60,590 bases of DNA from an uncultured Fibrobacter sp. (GCA_900313675.1 OMSO01000007.1:1-60590); one strand, 5' to 3'. Shown: positions 36,501 through 44,556, counted from the first letter of the stretch. Notes: generated from the sequence alone by a model not told the origin. Numbers and translations: made by a program.

Positions 36501-36536
36501 ACTTGGGACGGGGTGTTCACGGCTACAGAAAAATAG
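33510..36536 (+). CDS. CHASE2-domain class III adenylate cyclase
   Basis: A 1008-residue signalling enzyme: membrane helix at about 12-32, a large extracytoplasmic CHASE2 region (about 45-600; PNIFIVDIDEPSLAKLG and ASAIGFDILF are typical), three membrane helices at about 620-695, then the cyclase domain. TAYFTDIASFSTFSE supplies metal aspartates, LDKYEGDAIIAFFG the purine-contacting lysine, and MMGDAVNLAARLE the conserved C-terminal motif. An acidic insert rich in Glu/Asp (about 410-440) makes the sensor longer than usual. The product is probably cAMP. The signal sensed is unknown. It is divergent from ftsK. Confidence 0.9.
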   Translation: MQIKLSKKLKKLLIGFGLTSVLIFLILFLGNVQNPQLDGVRNGAESLEYLFYDMFFKVKTGKTHNLEETGDKNALNSHYDPNIFIVDIDEPSLAKLGNYNTWDRSIHADVVKNLSNGGASAIGFDILFKNADFGEQKTQQVTTMLNKLSPDTPWDSLGGDIRTFYNYDSMLVSAVKESGNTIVCNIFDSYQSYKHESQWRPLSTAERADEVGYSSTFELSQVDSAQNIEPKDLLDNIFPELAKAGAQMGSVNAYPDDDGVVRRVSLLYRFPNPELYSGTESKIYSTMPLMTLLHLFHQKPENVKIKMGQFIDLGKPFGIYRDSSEFYHTTFPQFSYPMFQALHKKIREAAKKPEENSQFIDISSKIIATKNSEGSVTFEIFEGQMLNETLSDALFQIDVSMLDSLGEDEEKEVAENITVKRDEEGAGRFVLSDSEEDEEAVITPYIVNTVKYFADSLQRLPPNKPTHISMDMDIHYDMAKKKWVSNLVILNNDVLTDIINTSEERIHNLQVGMEIRFGKVKQIPIDRWGHYQINYKGRYNTAETERVFQHLSYYDITKNRVDPGLFQGKIFILGSAAPALFDFVTAPHEENYPGVLTHATILQNILNDDFLVTLQERYQQIIVVLLALVCLLVGLYVKSYISIALSFVLMGGYLGIAYHYFEQGLYLGASKQIFVILFTNIIALIIQFYFETKEKRFLGNAFKQYISPELIDEMVNNEIMPTLGGSKSNITAYFTDIASFSTFSEKIGDPSKLVELLNEYLTAMTDTLLENKGTLDKYEGDAIIAFFGAPMPLPNHAQNACDSAVDMQTKLMALRKKWAGEGNKWPKVVHDMHMRIGINSGDIVTGNMGSTMRKNYTMMGDAVNLAARLESAAKQYGAYIQISEDTQKHLDEGRFIYRSLDTIRVIGKSQPVKTFELLAKPGCENEAQLYKLVEIWEQARTAYLAMDWDRAEKLFTECLDYEPHHPDRDPGSKTTPSHVYIKRCEAYKVNPPVAQGETWDGVFTATEK

Positions 36537-36555
36537 CGGCATAGCCGCTATTTTT
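36534..36555 (+). terminator. Terminator overlapping the cyclase stop codon
   Basis: Stem TAGCGGC / GCCGCTA with loop ATA and five Ts; the stem's first three bases are the TAG stop. Confidence 0.85.
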
Positions 36556-36588
36556 CAATTACGAATTCGGATTTCGGAATTCAGAATT
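36554..36588. repeat. Heptanucleotide array between the cyclase and panC
   Basis: Five heptamers: TTCAATT, ACGAATT, CGGATTT, CGGAATT, CAGAATT. The minus-strand panC stop codon (36587-36589) begins inside the array. Confidence 0.8.
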
Positions 36589-37438
36589 AGTTCAGCTCGA
36601 TATTGTCAATCAGGCGAGTCTTACCGAAGAAGGCGGCCACGAGGATAACCACCTTGTCGCCATCGCGGAGGACACCGTTGAACTTCTGCAAGTTCTTCTG
36701 GTTTACCACTTCCACATACTGGACCTGACCGCGGTTGGCCAGCACAGACTTCAGCACGATATCCCTGAGACGCACCACACCGCGCTCGCCGCCTTCGAAA
36801 GCCTTCTTGGCCAACTTCAGACCTTCGGAAATGCCTAACGCCTGCTTGCGTTCGTCGGCTGTCAGGTACTCGTTACGGCTAGAAAGGGCAAGACCAGATT
36901 CTTCGCGAACGATAGGCACCCGATGGATTTCGATGTTAAAATTCAGGTCCTTCACCATCTTTTCGATGAGGAACACCTGCTGGTAGTCCTTCTCGCCAAA
37001 GAAAGCCTTGTTCGCCCCGGATATCAGGAACAGTTTGGCCACTACGGTCAAGACACCGCGGAAATGACCCGGGCGGTAAGCACCGCAGTACATGCTTTCA
37101 AGGGTTTCGTCCCGCACCAGGGTCAGCGGGTCGCCATCGGGATACATTTCGGCAACGCTGGGCGCAAAGACATAGTCCGCTCCCAAGGATTCCGCCAATT
37201 TGGCATCTGCCTCCAGGCGCTTGGGATACTTGTCCAGGTCCTCATTGCGACCGAACTGGATAGGGTTCAAGAAAACGCTTACCACCGTCACTTCGCAGTT
37301 CTTTACGGATTCCTTGATCAACGCCCCGTGACCGTCGTGGAGAGCTCCCATGGTGGGCACGAGACCAATGACCTTGTCCTTCTTGATAAGGGGTTTAAGG
37401 GTTTCACGTAATTCCGCTATAGTCTTGATGATTTGCAT
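36587..37438 (-). CDS. panC: Pantothenate synthetase
   Basis: PanC condenses pantoate and beta-alanine using ATP. The 283-residue protein has the HIGH-like site GLVPTMGALHDGHGALI, VFLNPIQFG, the CGAYRPGHFRGVLTVVAKLF segment, KDYQQ and the KMSKS-like IVREESGLALSSRNEYL. All active-site motifs are present. It is the last gene of a folK, deoxynucleoside kinase, panC unit, nine bases behind the kinase; GAAGG precedes its ATG. The stop codon is contributed by a heptanucleotide array. Confidence 0.95.
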   Translation of the reverse strand: MQIIKTIAELRETLKPLIKKDKVIGLVPTMGALHDGHGALIKESVKNCEVTVVSVFLNPIQFGRNEDLDKYPKRLEADAKLAESLGADYVFAPSVAEMYPDGDPLTLVRDETLESMYCGAYRPGHFRGVLTVVAKLFLISGANKAFFGEKDYQQVFLIEKMVKDLNFNIEIHRVPIVREESGLALSSRNEYLTADERKQALGISEGLKLAKKAFEGGERGVVRLRDIVLKSVLANRGQVQYVEVVNQKNLQKFNGVLRDGDKVVILVAAFFGKTRLIDNIELN

Positions 37439-37447
37439 ATTGCCTTC

Positions 37448-38098
37448 TTAGTTACCATCGGGAACAAAGTAGGTGGTCTGCCGCGGGCACTCCGCAATAG
37501 CATCCAGAATTTGTTTCAGGTGATTTTCGTTGTGTACAAAGTCGATATTGTCCGTGTTGATAATCAGCACGGGGGCACTGGGGTAGTGCCAGAAAAGGTG
37601 GTCGTAGCGCTCTTGCAGGTCCTTGAGGTAGTTTCCCTCGATGGCCTTTTCCATCTGGCGGCCACGGCCGCGAATGCGGTTCAGAAGCGTGGGGACGCTG
37701 GCCTGCAGGTAAACCACCAGGTCGGGTTTCGGCAGGTCCTTGTCCAGGGAGCGGGCCACCTGCTCGTACATGGTGTACTCGCTATCGGAAAGGTTCTGGG
37801 CCGCAAAAATCTGGTCTTTGTCAAAGGTGTAGTCGCACACCAGCAGGTCGTGGAACAGGTCACTCTGGATTCCCGTGTTCTGCAACTGCTTGTGGCGGTC
37901 CAGCAAAAAGAACAGCTGGGTCTGGAAAGCGTAGGCTTCCCTATTCTCATAAAATTTTTCAAGGAAGGGGTTTTCTGCAAAGTTTTCCTCGATGCAGAAG
38001 GCGTTCCACCGTTCGGCGATAATCCGAGCGAGTGTGGTCTTTCCGACCCCGATGACCCCTTCAATGGCCAAAAAATGCACGCCCTTGTCCGTAAGCAT
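37448..38098 (-). CDS. Deoxynucleoside kinase (dAK/dGK type)
   Basis: A 216-residue salvage kinase for deoxynucleosides. The P-loop GVIGVGKTT lies near the N-terminus, with ENFAENPFLEKFYEN, the DRHKQLQ substrate helix start, and the lid region RIRGRGRQMEKAI. It resembles the deoxyadenosine/deoxyguanosine kinases often encoded next to folK. ATG at 38098 overlaps the folK TGA stop by one base (TGATG), implying coupled translation; the longer open frame upstream is folK read out of phase. Confidence 0.88.
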   Translation of the reverse strand: MLTDKGVHFLAIEGVIGVGKTTLARIIAERWNAFCIEENFAENPFLEKFYENREAYAFQTQLFFLLDRHKQLQNTGIQSDLFHDLLVCDYTFDKDQIFAAQNLSDSEYTMYEQVARSLDKDLPKPDLVVYLQASVPTLLNRIRGRGRQMEKAIEGNYLKDLQERYDHLFWHYPSAPVLIINTDNIDFVHNENHLKQILDAIAECPRQTTYFVPDGN

Positions 38099-38607
38099 CA
38101 GTCTTCCTCCCCTGTGACGGTGCGGAACGGGATTTTCCCCTCGCGGGCTAGCAAATCCGCAAGCAAACTTTTCACGGTACGCCCGTTCAACGGGTCTTCC
38201 CAATCGGGGGCGATATCGTTCAACGGCACAAGCACGAACTGCCGGTGCAGAATCTCCCCGTGAGGGACCTGCGGCCTGCCGGACAGCACCTTGTTGCCGT
38301 AATACAAAAGATCTAAATCAATTTCCCTAGAATTCCAGTGTCCCCTGGGCTTGCGGCCCAGCACCAGCTCGGAACCCTTGAGGTAATGGAGCAGCCTCGT
38401 AGGCGTGCCCGCATACCAGAAACTCACTACCTGGTTGAAATACGGACCCTGGCCTTCGGGGCCCACCGGCGGAGTCTCGTAGATGGGGCTTTCTTTCCAG
38501 CCGCCGGCAGAAATTCGGCGCAACATGTCACGCCCCTCAGAGAGGCGCTTGCCCCGAGGAGAAAGATTGCTGCCAAGAGCCACAAAAACTCTTTCTAAGG
38601 ATTCCAC
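38098..38607 (-). CDS. folK: 2-amino-4-hydroxy-6-hydroxymethyldihydropteridine pyrophosphokinase
   Basis: FolK transfers pyrophosphate from ATP to hydroxymethyldihydropterin in folate synthesis. The 169-residue protein shows VFVALGSNLSPRGKRL, SPIYETPPVGPEGQGPYFNQVV, and the signature REIDLDLLYYGNKVL followed by VPHGEILHRQFVLVPLNDIAP. The start is GTG at 38607. It is first in the folK, deoxynucleoside kinase, panC unit and divergent from rho. Confidence 0.93.
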   Translation of the reverse strand: MESLERVFVALGSNLSPRGKRLSEGRDMLRRISAGGWKESPIYETPPVGPEGQGPYFNQVVSFWYAGTPTRLLHYLKGSELVLGRKPRGHWNSREIDLDLLYYGNKVLSGRPQVPHGEILHRQFVLVPLNDIAPDWEDPLNGRTVKSLLADLLAREGKIPFRTVTGEED

Positions 38608-38873
38608 GATCCCTAATATAGTTAAAACAACTTGTCATTTTTTCACTTTTTTTTGACATTTAAGCCGTTTTTTGCTGACAAAAACTTTTTTTTTATTTAT
38701 CTTATAGGGCGTTGAGGGAGCAGAGCCTTCCCAATTTTATGGAGAGTGTTTCTCCATCTTACCATATCCCCCATTCAAGTTCTTTTCCACTTAAAAAAGA
38801 CCTTACTATATCAAAGGATAATCTAGTGCCTAGATCAAAAAGTAATCCTGATGAAGGATTGAACGAAGTTTCT
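38608..38873 (+). promoter_or_regulatory. Leader region of rho
   Basis: This 266-base stretch between folK and the rho domain start is AT-rich with long T runs, and it has TTGACA at 38653-38658 as a possible -35 box. No fitting -10 element was settled. The rho frame stays open back to TTG 38712, so part could encode an N-terminal extension; otherwise it is an untranslated leader where Rho might autoregulate. Confidence 0.35.
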
Positions 38874-40712
38874 ATGACCCCCGAACAGAATCAAGCCGCA
38901 GAGGCAGATAAGCCCAAGCGTCGCGGTCGCCCCCCGAAAAAAGCAAAAGAAGATAGCGATGTCCAGAAGGCCGCCGCCGAATTCATGGAAGCGGAAAAGA
39001 AAGCCGAACCGAAAGCCACACCCGTAGCCCCGGCTGAAGCAGCAGCGCCGGCAAGCAATGCCGCTCCCGTAGCCGACGGAGCCCCAGCCGTTGCTACGGC
39101 CGCGCCGATTGAAAACAAGGGACAGAACCCGCAACAGGGCAACGCCCAGAACGCCCAGCAGCAAGGCCAGAACCAGATTGGCCAACAGCAAGGTCAGAAC
39201 AACCAAGGCCAGGCACAGAACAACCAAAATCAGAACAGAGGCAACCAGGGCCAACAGAATAACCAGGGCGGCCAGGGCAACAACAAGTTCAACAACAATA
39301 AATTCAACAAGTTTAACAAGTTCAAGAACCGCCACGGCAAGAACCTGCCCCAAGACGACTTTTTGGACGAAAGTATCCAGCTACCGCCGCCGGACCCCGA
39401 GAAGGTGGCCGCCGCGCGGGCCAAGTGGAGAGAACTCCGCGGGCTCCCCATGTTCGAGCTCCAGCGCCAGGCCGACGAACTGGGAATCCCCGACTTCAAG
39501 ACCATGCGCAAGCAGGCCCTGGTCTATAGCATTTTGAGCGCCACTACCGGCGAAGACTGCCCCATCTATACCGAGGGCGTGCTGGAAATCATTCCCGACG
39601 GCGGACACGGATTCTTGCGGAACCCCGACCACAACTACCTGGCGGGTCCCGACGACATCTACATCAGCCGTAACATCATCCGCCGTTACGACCTGAAGAT
39701 GGGCGATACCATCACCGGCCAGATCCGCCAGCCCAAGGAAGGCGAAAAGTATTTTGCCCTGATGCGCATCGACACGGTGAACTTCGAGCCTCCCGAGAAA
39801 ACCAAGCGCCGTGTGGCTTTCGAATACTTGACGCCCATCCACCCCATCGAAAGGCTGAACCTGGAATGGGACCCTCAAGAATACAGCACCCGCATCATGA
39901 ACCTGTTCACCCCCATCGGAAAGGGCCAGCGCAGCATTATCCTCGCCCCTCCCCGCACGGGTAAGACCGTTCTTTTGCAGAACATCACCAAGGCCCTCAC
40001 CATCAACCACCCCGAAGTGAAGCTGATGGTGCTCCTGATTGACGAACGCCCCGAAGAAGTGACGGAAATGCGCAAGCTGGTGGACCGTCTCCGCGAAGAA
40101 GGTGCTGCCCGAGGCAAGAACATCCAGGCCGAAGTGTTGGCATCTACCTTCGACGAAGAACCCACCCGCCACATCAAGGTGGCCGACATGGTCATCGAAA
40201 AGGCCAAGCGTATGGTGGAACACGGAAACGACGTGGTGATTCTTCTGGACTCCATCACCCGCTTTGCCCGCGCAAACAACGTGGTGATTCCCCACTCCGG
40301 AAAGATCCTCTCCGGCGGTGTGGACGCCAACGCCATGCACAGGCCCAAGCGTTTCTTCGGTGCCGCCCGTAAAATCGAGAACGGCGGCTCCCTCACCATC
40401 ATCGGCACGGCCCTTATCGAGACCGGCAGCCGCATGGACGAAGTGATTTTCGAAGAATTCAAGGGTACCGGCAACAACGAACTGGTGCTGGACCGCCGTA
40501 TCGCCGAAAAGCGCATCTGGCCGGCCATCGACATCTTCAAGTCCGGAACCCGCAAAGAAGAACAGCTTTTGTCCGACGATGAACTCCGCCGCGTGTGGGT
40601 GCTGCGCCGCTACCTGCAGGACATGACCACCGTGGAAATCATGGAATTCATGCGTGACAAGATGAAGTCGTTCAAGACCAACTACGACTTCTTGAACTCC
40701 ATGAACGGGTAA
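38874..40712 (+). CDS. rho: Transcription termination factor Rho with Q/N-rich insertion
   Basis: A 612-residue RNA-dependent ATPase that ends transcripts. An AT-hook-like [11 protein letters not shown] (about 14-24) and an Ala/Pro stretch come first, then a Gln/Asn/Gly-rich tract (about 80-156) full of QQGQN and NNQGQ units ending in NKFNKFNK. The normal Rho parts follow: RNA-binding cold-shock fold with [16 protein letters not shown], and the motor with Walker [12 protein letters not shown] and [13 protein letters not shown]. Typical Rho is about 420 residues; the extra length is N-terminal. ATG at 38874 is the likeliest start; longer versions from 38712 or 38739 are possible. Confidence 0.93.
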   Translation: MTPEQNQAAEADKPKRRGRPPKKAKEDSDVQKAAAEFMEAEKKAEPKATPVAPAEAAAPASNAAPVADGAPAVATAAPIENKGQNPQQGNAQNAQQQGQNQIGQQQGQNNQGQAQNNQNQNRGNQGQQNNQGGQGNNKFNNNKFNKFNKFKNRHGKNLPQDDFLDESIQLPPPDPEKVAAARAKWRELRGLPMFELQRQADELGIPDFKTMRKQALVYSILSATTGEDCPIYTEGVLEIIPDGGHGFLRNPDHNYLAGPDDIYISRNIIRRYDLKMGDTITGQIRQPKEGEKYFALMRIDTVNFEPPEKTKRRVAFEYLTPIHPIERLNLEWDPQEYSTRIMNLFTPIGKGQRSIILAPPRTGKTVLLQNITKALTINHPEVKLMVLLIDERPEEVTEMRKLVDRLREEGAARGKNIQAEVLASTFDEEPTRHIKVADMVIEKAKRMVEHGNDVVILLDSITRFARANNVVIPHSGKILSGGVDANAMHRPKRFFGAARKIENGGSLTIIGTALIETGSRMDEVIFEEFKGTGNNELVLDRRIAEKRIWPAIDIFKSGTRKEEQLLSDDELRRVWVLRRYLQDMTTVEIMEFMRDKMKSFKTNYDFLNSMNG

Positions 40713-40787
40713 AAAGTGTAAAATGTGGAGTGTGGAGTGTGAAATGAGAAATTAACCATTACACATTATACATCTCACATTGATCAT
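40711..40787. repeat. Heptanucleotide array after rho, 11 units
   Basis: Eleven uninterrupted heptamers beginning on the rho stop codon, each ending in AT or GT: GTAAAAT, GTGGAGT, GTGGAGT, GTGAAAT, GAGAAAT, then the complementary TACACAT, TATACAT, CTCACAT. The arms can pair into a long imperfect hairpin. Confidence 0.9.
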
Positions 40788-40831
40788 TAGGTGTTTGTTA
40801 TTAAATTATAAAGGTTTGAAAGGTTTCTATT

Positions 40832-41635
40832 ATGAACAAGAATATCTTCTTTGCAGGCACTGGCAATATGGGAGGAGCTATCCTCCGTGGACTTTTGAAT
40901 GCAAAAGTCAGCCCCAAGTCCATCTTCTTTTTTGACCCCAACGATACTGCCGCTGCGGCGGTAAGCAAGCTGGGCTGTGTGCGCGTCAAGAACTTCGCAG
41001 AAGGCGTCAAGAAGGCGGACATCACCTTCCTTTGCGTAAAGCCCCAGATTTTCAAGCTCGTGTCCAACGAGTGGAAAAATGCCGTCAAGGCCATCAAGGG
41101 CACAAAGACCTTCGTGAGCATCATGGCCGGCGTCAAGCGGGAATCCCTCATCGCCGCACTCGGGAGCAAGAACCAGGTGCTCCGCGTGATGCCGAACCTG
41201 CCGCTTACGGTGGGCAGGGGCACGGTGGCGCTTGCCACCGACGGCGTCTCCGAAGACACCCTGAAGACCGCCGAAGAGATTTTTGGAACCATCGGAGTCA
41301 CCTGTCGCGTCACCGAAAGCTTGATGGACGCCGTCACCGGACTTTCCGGTAGTGCCCCCGCCTATGTCTTCGAGTTTATCGAAGGACTCACCCGCGGTGG
41401 CGTAAAAGCTGGCCTCACCCGTGACGTGGCGCTGAAGCTCACCCTCGGGACCATCGAAGGGGCCGTAGAACTGGTGAAGCAGTCCGGCAAAAGCCCCAGT
41501 GACCTTTGCGCCATGGTGTGCTCTCCCGGTGGCACCACCATCGCAGGCGTAGACGCTCTCGAAGAAGGTGCTTTCCGCAGCACACTCATCAAGGCCGTGG
41601 TAGCAGGCACTATAAGAAGCAAAGAATTAGGATAG
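40832..41635 (+). CDS. proC: Pyrroline-5-carboxylate reductase
   Basis: ProC makes proline from pyrroline-5-carboxylate with NAD(P)H. The 267-residue enzyme has the Rossmann start FFAGTGNMGGAILRGLL, FLCVKPQ, VMPNLPLTVGRG, and the C-terminal signature segment GLSGSAPAYVFEFIEGL with CSPGGTTIAGVDALEEG. AAAGG lies eight bases before the ATG. It is followed directly by a heptanucleotide array leading to a sigma-54 activator gene. Confidence 0.95.
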   Translation: MNKNIFFAGTGNMGGAILRGLLNAKVSPKSIFFFDPNDTAAAAVSKLGCVRVKNFAEGVKKADITFLCVKPQIFKLVSNEWKNAVKAIKGTKTFVSIMAGVKRESLIAALGSKNQVLRVMPNLPLTVGRGTVALATDGVSEDTLKTAEEIFGTIGVTCRVTESLMDAVTGLSGSAPAYVFEFIEGLTRGGVKAGLTRDVALKLTLGTIEGAVELVKQSGKSPSDLCAMVCSPGGTTIAGVDALEEGAFRSTLIKAVVAGTIRSKELG

Positions 41636-41719
41636 TAGTTATGATTTCGGATTTCGGATTTCAGAGTTATCACAAAACATGACATTATAATCCGAATTCC
41701 GATTTCCGAATTCCGAATT
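41636..41719. repeat. Heptanucleotide array after proC, 12 units
   Basis: Twelve 7-base steps fill all but six bases between proC stop and the next ATG: GATTTCG, GATTTCG, GATTTCA, GAGTTAT, three unrelated steps, TTATAAT, CCGAATT, CCGATTT, CCGAATT, CCGAATT. The arms are complementary and stay in one phase. Confidence 0.9.
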
Positions 41720-41725
41720 AAACAA

Positions 41726-43036
41726 ATGTCCTCCATCCAGTTATTCTCCAACGAAACCGACACATCCGCCTTTATCCAGGATGTGCTTTCGTCGGTGAAC
41801 TACGAACTGGAAACCTTTACCGCCTGGACCAAAGCAGAACAGGTCACCTCACCCATTATCATCTGGGACCTGGATTCCTTTGTCCAGTGCAATGTGGAGG
41901 CACTAACCGCCATCCGCCTTGAAAAACCGGATACCATGATTCTCGTCTATGCCGAGGATCCCGAAAAATTCATCTCCATTCCCAACAACCTCTACGACAT
42001 TATCTTGTCTGTAGAGTCCCTGAAACTCCACCTGATGAGCAAGATTCTGAGGCTCAAGGACATCTACAGCGCCAAGATGATTTTCAGGGAACGGATGAGC
42101 CATCTGGTAGGGAAAAGCCCCGCCATGGAGTCCCTGCGCAAAACAGTGGAACGGACCATTCTCCACACGGGGCCGGTCCTTATACAGGGCGAATCCGGCG
42201 TGGGCAAAGACCTGGTGGCCCGGGCCATCGCCTGCATGTACGAGCGGTTTGTCACCGTGAACTGCAGCGCCATTCCCGACGCCCTTTTCGAAAGCGAACT
42301 TTTCGGACACACCCGCGGAGCCTTTACCGGAGCCCAAAACGAACGAATCGGCCTTTTCGAAGAGGCCAACGGCGGCGCCATCTTCTTGGACGAAATCGGC
42401 GACATGCCCCTACACGCCCAGGTGAAACTCCTGCGGGTCATTCAAAATAGGGAAATCCGCCCCATCGGGGCAAACAAGACCCGACATGTGGATGTGCGCA
42501 TCATCGCCGCCACCAACCGGGACCTGAGCGAAGAAATCCGCAAGGGACGATTCCGCGAAGACCTTTACTACCGCCTGAACGTGATTCCCATCCAGATTCT
42601 CCCCCTACGGAGCCGCAAGGAAGACATCGAAGACCTGGCGAACTATTTTATCAAGCAATACGCTCCCCAGGGCGAGAATTTCATCTTGTCTCCCGAAGCC
42701 CTAAAAAAGTTGCAAGCCCACCAGTGGCCGGGAAACATCCGGGAACTGGAAAATGTTATCCAGCGGGCCCTGTGCTTTGCAAACCCGGGGTTCTTGAAAC
42801 CCGAAGACCTGCAAATCGACGAAGGGCTGTACCAGGAGAAGGCTCCGTCGGGAATCGCCTACTGCAACAGTTACGACGAATTCAAGGAATACCTACTGGA
42901 ACAGGAACGACAGTTCCTGACCGACTCCATCGCCAAAAATGGTGGCTCCGTAAGCCTCACGGCCGAGCGCTTGGGCATGCTCCGCACGGCATTGTACAAT
43001 CGATTGAGCCGGTTGGGTGTTAAGGTACGTGGCTAG
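41726..43036 (+). CDS. Sigma-54-dependent transcriptional activator (NtrC family)
   Basis: A 436-residue enhancer-binding protein. Residues 1-115 look like a receiver fold (IIIWDLDSF, then ILVYAEDPEKFISIP) but the phospho-acceptor pattern is weak, so it may be a pseudo-receiver. The AAA+ domain has Walker A GESGVGKD, the sigma-54 contact loop GAFTGA, Walker B GGAIFLDEIGDMP and the RFREDLYYRLNV sensor. The C-terminus is a Fis-type helix-turn-helix (GGSVSLTAERLGMLRTALYNRL). No histidine kinase is adjacent. Target promoters were not identified in the window. Confidence 0.92.
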   Translation: MSSIQLFSNETDTSAFIQDVLSSVNYELETFTAWTKAEQVTSPIIIWDLDSFVQCNVEALTAIRLEKPDTMILVYAEDPEKFISIPNNLYDIILSVESLKLHLMSKILRLKDIYSAKMIFRERMSHLVGKSPAMESLRKTVERTILHTGPVLIQGESGVGKDLVARAIACMYERFVTVNCSAIPDALFESELFGHTRGAFTGAQNERIGLFEEANGGAIFLDEIGDMPLHAQVKLLRVIQNREIRPIGANKTRHVDVRIIAATNRDLSEEIRKGRFREDLYYRLNVIPIQILPLRSRKEDIEDLANYFIKQYAPQGENFILSPEALKKLQAHQWPGNIRELENVIQRALCFANPGFLKPEDLQIDEGLYQEKAPSGIAYCNSYDEFKEYLLEQERQFLTDSIAKNGGSVSLTAERLGMLRTALYNRLSRLGVKVRG

Positions 43037-43054
43037 ATTAGCTACATTTAACGC

Positions 43055-44554
43055 ATGAATATAAACATTATTTCTTCTGAATCGGCGAAGGCCAAAGCCG
43101 ACAAGGCCTACGCCCTTTTCTTTGTCAAAGAGTCCATCCAATTCTCAAAGGTGCTTTCCGCCAAGGGTGAATCCCAGGTGGAATCCGTGCTGAAGGGCAT
43201 CAAGGATGGGCCCTTCGAAGACATGGAATTCCTTGAAATCGACGGATGCAACACCTTCTTTGTGGATGCCGCCAAGGAACGCGGACTTTCCACCCTTGAC
43301 CACTTGCGCATGGCCGCCTACCGCCTGGCCCAAAAAGCCATGAAACGGCAAATTCCCTGCGTGAGCCTGTTCTTGGCCGACGCCGCCGACGAACAGTTCA
43401 AGGCCATACTCCACGGACTCCATTACGCCGACTACAAGTTCGACGCCTACAAGAGCAAGCAGAAAGAAAATTTCCAGGTGACTTTTGAAATCGTGGCCGG
43501 CGACCGTGCCGCCGCATTCAAAAAGATTGCCGAAGAAGTGGCCATAGAACAAAAGGCAATCACCTTGGCAAGGAACCTGATCAACACCAGCGCCTCGGAC
43601 CTCTACCCAACCGCCTTTGTTGAAGACGCCAAGACCATCGCCAAGTACACGCCGGGCCTCTCTATCAAGGTCCGCAATATGAAGCAGCTTGAAAAGGAAG
43701 GCTTCATGGGCCACGTGACCGTAGGCAAGGGCAGTTCCCACGAGCCCCACATGATTACCCTCAGCTACGACGGCACGAAATTTACGGCTGGCAAATCTGC
43801 AGGCAAAAAAGGCCGCACCTCCCGCGACCACCTGGTCATTGTCGGAAAGGGCCTTACCTTCGACACCGGCGGACTCTGCCTCAAGCCCGCCAAGTCCATG
43901 CCCGAGATGATCAGCGACATGAGCGGGGCTGCCACCGCCCTCGCCGCCATCCAAGCCATAGCCACCCTGAAGCTCCCTGTCAAGGTGAGCGCCGTCTGCT
44001 GCCTCGCCGAAAACGCCATCGGCAACAAGTCGGTACTGCCGGGTGATATCTTCAAGGCAAAGAATGGCAAGACCGTCATGGTAGACAACACCGACGCCGA
44101 AGGCCGCCTGGTCTTAAGCGACGGACTTGCCGAAGCGGGCCTGATTGGTGCCACCCACATCGTGGACCTTGCCACCCTCACCGGAGCCATGGTCCGTGCC
44201 CTGGGCTATGCAGTAACCGGATTTTTCAGCAACGACGACGACCTTGCCCTGAAGGTCATCAACTGCGGCGAGGCCTGCTGCGAAAAGTTCTGGAGCATGC
44301 CTCTCGAAGAGGAATACGCCGACGCCCTCAAGGACAAATTCGCCGACCTGAAAAACACGGGTAGCGACGCAGGCGCCATCTCCGCCGCCCTCTTCTTGCA
44401 GGAATTCGTTCCCGAGAACACCGCCTGGGCCCACTGGGACATCGCCGGCACCGCATTTGTTTCCAAAAAATGGAAATACACCGAATACGGCGCCACAGGC
44501 TTTGGCGTACAGACCTTGATTGAACTTGCCAGAGAGATGAGCCTCGGGGAATAA
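43055..44554 (+). CDS. pepA: Leucyl aminopeptidase (M17)
   Basis: A 499-residue zinc/manganese aminopeptidase removing N-terminal residues from peptides. The catalytic domain has VGKGLTFDTGGLCLKPAKSM, AVCCLAENAIGNKSVLPGD and the M17 signature NTDAEGRLVLSDGL, with both metal ligands and the catalytic lysine present. The N-terminal 170 residues are the variable M17 domain. It follows the activator gene by 18 bases, so the two may be co-transcribed. It converges with a cyclase gene two bases away. Confidence 0.93.
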   Translation: MNINIISSESAKAKADKAYALFFVKESIQFSKVLSAKGESQVESVLKGIKDGPFEDMEFLEIDGCNTFFVDAAKERGLSTLDHLRMAAYRLAQKAMKRQIPCVSLFLADAADEQFKAILHGLHYADYKFDAYKSKQKENFQVTFEIVAGDRAAAFKKIAEEVAIEQKAITLARNLINTSASDLYPTAFVEDAKTIAKYTPGLSIKVRNMKQLEKEGFMGHVTVGKGSSHEPHMITLSYDGTKFTAGKSAGKKGRTSRDHLVIVGKGLTFDTGGLCLKPAKSMPEMISDMSGAATALAAIQAIATLKLPVKVSAVCCLAENAIGNKSVLPGDIFKAKNGKTVMVDNTDAEGRLVLSDGLAEAGLIGATHIVDLATLTGAMVRALGYAVTGFFSNDDDLALKVINCGEACCEKFWSMPLEEEYADALKDKFADLKNTGSDAGAISAALFLQEFVPENTAWAHWDIAGTAFVSKKWKYTEYGATGFGVQTLIELAREMSLGE

Positions 44555-44556
44555 GC

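Noticed and set aside
39112..39360. Frameshift or assembly error in rho
   Set aside because: The Q/N-rich tract is in frame with intact Rho domains after it, and similar low-complexity insertions are known in Rho of other phyla.
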